Positions 61,737 to 64,000 of a stretch of 64,000 nt of DNA are shown here, one piece after another. This stretch comes from Alistipes excrementigallinarum (GTDB lineage: Bacteria; Bacteroidota; Bacteroidia; Bacteroidales; Rikenellaceae). The notes under the pieces are model-generated. The model was not told where the DNA came from. It saw only the letters and a program-made list of their open reading frames with translations, and searched no databases. Both the position numbers and the translations under genes were made by a program. The stretch is taken from positions 248,001 to 312,000 of the forward strand of contig DXIP01000023.1 of the NCBI GenBank assembly GCA_019112825.1, given 5' to 3'. Numbering within the stretch: the first letter of the stretch is position 1; every line of letters starts with the position of its first letter.

Positions 61737-63797
61737 TCAGGCCAGGTAGTGCGCCTCGGTGTTCGAGGCCTGCTCGGGGTAGAGCAGCACGAAGCTGTGT
61801 TCGGGGAAGTAGGTGCTCAGATAGTAGGAGATGCGGCTCATGGGCGCCTGGTAGGAGATGCGCTCCTTGCGGCTCATGATGAGCCAGATGCAGTCGTCGC
61901 GGCGCGAGTCGTTGGCCACGCCGAGCATCTCGTCCCAGTCGTCGAAGGTGTGGTACGACGCCTCGCCGGCCCGCTTGCCGTTCAGTTCGCGGATGTAGCG
62001 CAGCGTGGTCTCGGTGCCGTAGAAAATCATCCGGGCGCCGGTGTTGCGCGCGATGTTGCGCAGACGGTGCACCCAGCGCGGGAAGCCCGCCTCCTTCTCG
62101 GCCTGCGCGGGGCAGACCACCAGATGGCGCTGGATGGTCGACAGCGGCTGCTTCGAGCGGTAGATGAGCGTCATGGTGCTGTTCTGGCTCAACACGCCCT
62201 GCGCCGTGTTGCCCAGGAAGGTGTCGATGCGCCCCTGGCTGTGGTGCAGACCCATGACCAGGTCCGTAATCCGCTGCTCGCGGATGACGCTCGTGATGGC
62301 GTTGACCGTGTTGACGTCGTAGCGGAGCATCGCCTCGATGGGGTAGTCGCCCGCGGCGGCGGTCTTCTGGGCGATGCGCAGCGCCGTCTTGGCCCGCTTG
62401 ATGTCGGGGCCGTTGTCCTGCAGGTGGTTGCTCACCGAGTTGAGGGCGAAGAGGCCGCCCTTGTCGCGCGGGGTCTTGATGGCGGTGCTCAGGTGCACCA
62501 GCTCCTCGACCGTCTCGTCGTTGGCCACCGGGATGAGAATCCGCTCGTCGTGTTCGTCGGGCTCCTCCGTCCGCCCGCCGCTCAGGGCGATGTTGTGGGC
62601 GCCGCGCTGGGCGGCGAAGGTCGAGATGGTGCAGGTGAAGAATATCATGAGGATGGTGCCGTTGAGCACGCTTTCGTTCAGCAGGCGGATGGGCTCGCCC
62701 TCGGGCGTATGGCCCAGGATGACGTTGTAGCCCACCATCACGGCGGCCAGCGTGGCGGCCACGTGGGCCGAGCTCAGGCCGAAGAGCAGCGTGCGCTGGT
62801 CGCGCGAGAGGCGGAAGGTCTTCTGTGAGAGGACCGCCGCGAGGTACTTGGCCGCCGTGACGCCGACGACCATCACGGCGCTCACCTCGAGCGTCTCCCA
62901 GCTCTTGAAGAAGGCGCGGTAGTCGATGAGCATCCCCACGCTGATGAGGAAGAAGGGGATGAAGATGGCGTTGCCGACAAAGTCGATGCGGTTCATCAGC
63001 GGCGAGGTGCGCGGGATGAGCCGCCCCATGGCCAGACCCGCCAGGAAGGCGCCGATGATGGGTTCCAGACCGGCGGCTTCGGCGGCGAAGGCCCCCAGAA
63101 AGACCATCATCAGCACGAAGATGTACTGCGCGATGTTGTCGCTGCAGTGTTTGAAGAACCAGCGTCCGATGAGCGGGAAGAGCAGCGTGATGCCGGCGAT
63201 GCAGGCCACCACCGAGCCGCTGAGCCGGTACCAGAAGGCCTGGTCGACCTTGCCCGTCGAGAGGCCCACGATGACGGTCAGCACCAGCAGGGCCAGCGTG
63301 TCGGTAATCATCGTGCCGCCCACGGCGATGACCACCGACTTGTCGCGGGCGAGCCCCAGCTTCGAGACCATCGGGTAGGCGATGAGCGTCTGCGAGGCGA
63401 AGAGCGCCGCCAGCAGGATGGAGGAGTGGAGCGCGAAGCCGAGGATGTAGTATCCGGCCAGGATGCCGAAGGCCATCGGTATCGAGAAGGTGTAGAGGCC
63501 GAAGACGATGCTGCGCCAGCCGTTGCGGCGCAGGTCGTTGACATCCATCTCGAGACCCGAGAGGAACATGATGTAGAGCAGTCCGGCCGTACCCGAGAGG
63601 ATGATGCTGCTGTCGCGCAGCACGAGGTTGAAGCCGTGGGGGCCGATGACGGCGCCGGCGATGATAAGTCCCAGCAGGTAGGGAATCCGCAGCTTGTTGA
63701 GCACCAGCGGGGCGGCCAGGATGATGGCCAGGATGAGCAGGAACTTGAGTATGGGGTCTTCGAGTGGCAGGGTGATGCCGGAAAGTGCGAGAAACAT
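61737..63797 (-). CDS. CPA2-type cation:proton antiporter with C-terminal USP-like domains
   Basis: A 686-residue inner-membrane protein. Start at 63797 (MFLALSGITLPLEDPILKFL). Residues about 15-400 contain some 12 membrane helices of the Na+/H+ exchanger fold (LRIPYLLGLIIAGAVIGPHG, FLSGLEMDVNDLRR, EPIIGAFLAGLAMGRLIPR). The cytoplasmic half (about 430-686) carries two universal-stress-protein-like segments, the first with RILIPVANDETVEELVHL. Members of this group exchange K+ or Na+ for protons and are gated by the soluble domain; ion choice is not readable. Confidence 0.9.
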   Translation of the reverse strand: MFLALSGITLPLEDPILKFLLILAIILAAPLVLNKLRIPYLLGLIIAGAVIGPHGFNLVLRDSSIILSGTAGLLYIMFLSGLEMDVNDLRRNGWRSIVFGLYTFSIPMAFGILAGYYILGFALHSSILLAALFASQTLIAYPMVSKLGLARDKSVVIAVGGTMITDTLALLVLTVIVGLSTGKVDQAFWYRLSGSVVACIAGITLLFPLIGRWFFKHCSDNIAQYIFVLMMVFLGAFAAEAAGLEPIIGAFLAGLAMGRLIPRTSPLMNRIDFVGNAIFIPFFLISVGMLIDYRAFFKSWETLEVSAVMVVGVTAAKYLAAVLSQKTFRLSRDQRTLLFGLSSAHVAATLAAVMVGYNVILGHTPEGEPIRLLNESVLNGTILMIFFTCTISTFAAQRGAHNIALSGGRTEEPDEHDERILIPVANDETVEELVHLSTAIKTPRDKGGLFALNSVSNHLQDNGPDIKRAKTALRIAQKTAAAGDYPIEAMLRYDVNTVNAITSVIREQRITDLVMGLHHSQGRIDTFLGNTAQGVLSQNSTMTLIYRSKQPLSTIQRHLVVCPAQAEKEAGFPRWVHRLRNIARNTGARMIFYGTETTLRYIRELNGKRAGEASYHTFDDWDEMLGVANDSRRDDCIWLIMSRKERISYQAPMSRISYYLSTYFPEHSFVLLYPEQASNTEAHYLA

Positions 63798-63891
63798 GGT
63801 CGGTGCGGTTTTTGGAGGTTGCGGAGCCGGTTCGGGCATGCCGTGCGGGTTCTCTCCCTGAGAAAAGGGCTGCGCCCGGGCTCCTTAGAAA

Positions 63892-63899
63892 CAAATATA
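63892..63899 (-). promoter_or_regulatory. -7 promoter element for the antiporter gene
   Basis: The minus strand reads TATATTTG, 94 nt before the start codon. Beyond it, to 64000, nothing else is recognisable. Confidence 0.6.
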
Positions 63900-64000
63900 C
63901 GAAAAATCGGCGAAAAAGAGAACGTTCCGCCCGTAATTTTCGCCCCGTGCTGCGGCTTCGGCGGGGGTCGGCAGCGATTCGCTGCGTGCGGGCGCTCTTG

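Overview
The window reads as chromosomal DNA of a GC-rich member of the Bacteroidales. The evidence is the repeated Bacteroidetes-type promoter element TAnnTTTG upstream of many genes, the absence of clear Shine-Dalgarno sites, lipoproteins and SusCD-era glycosidases (GH92, GH84, GH2-like), a large TamB homologue, LytTR-type two-component signalling and Bacteroidales-style S41 and POT proteins. The high GC together with this gene content fits Alistipes or a close Rikenellaceae relative best; that genus call is inference from memory, not from a search.

Layout. 1-3093: two tandem GH92 alpha-mannosidases, the first cut by the window edge. 3120-16574: one long purine operon, purE-K-L-C-F-M-N-H-D-folD, behind a good promoter and a 330-nt leader holding a terminator-like hairpin. 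It encodes every step from PRPP to IMP except PurB, plus FolD for one-carbon supply. 16883-19486: a flavin oxidoreductase and a surface lipoprotein. 19594-27814: tsaD diverging from a cell-envelope operon (tamB, exbB, exbD, tonB, DUF1573). 27955-36102: MtaD-type deaminase, S41 peptidase, thiol peroxidase, POT transporter, branching enzyme. 36400-41875: a YfbK-like protein that lacks its VWA domain, a TetR regulator, an MBL hydrolase, an SDR enzyme, EngB and PRPP synthetase (the latter feeds the purine operon and other nucleotide pathways). 42430-49086: a five-module lipoprotein, tRNA-Lys, a GH2-like protein, a lone HSDR_N-type PD-(D/E)XK protein and a LytS/LytTR pair. 49087-58745: acyl-CoA synthetase, PlsY, YitT, MiaB, a DEAD-box helicase and a GH84 hexosaminidase. 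58850-63797: an AT-richer GNAT gene, a 202-bp repeat array made from the 3' end of der plus its terminator, der itself, and a CPA2 antiporter.

Most of the window is ordinary core genome. I see no phage, transposase, CRISPR array or defence island. The least expected items are the candidate attenuator in the pur leader, the VWA-less YfbK-like protein, the triplicated der tail and terminator, possible leaderless mRNAs (start codon exactly 4 nt after the -7 element), the modular lipoprotein with helical insertions, and a set of unrelated GC-rich minisatellites that occur only in intergenic spacers.
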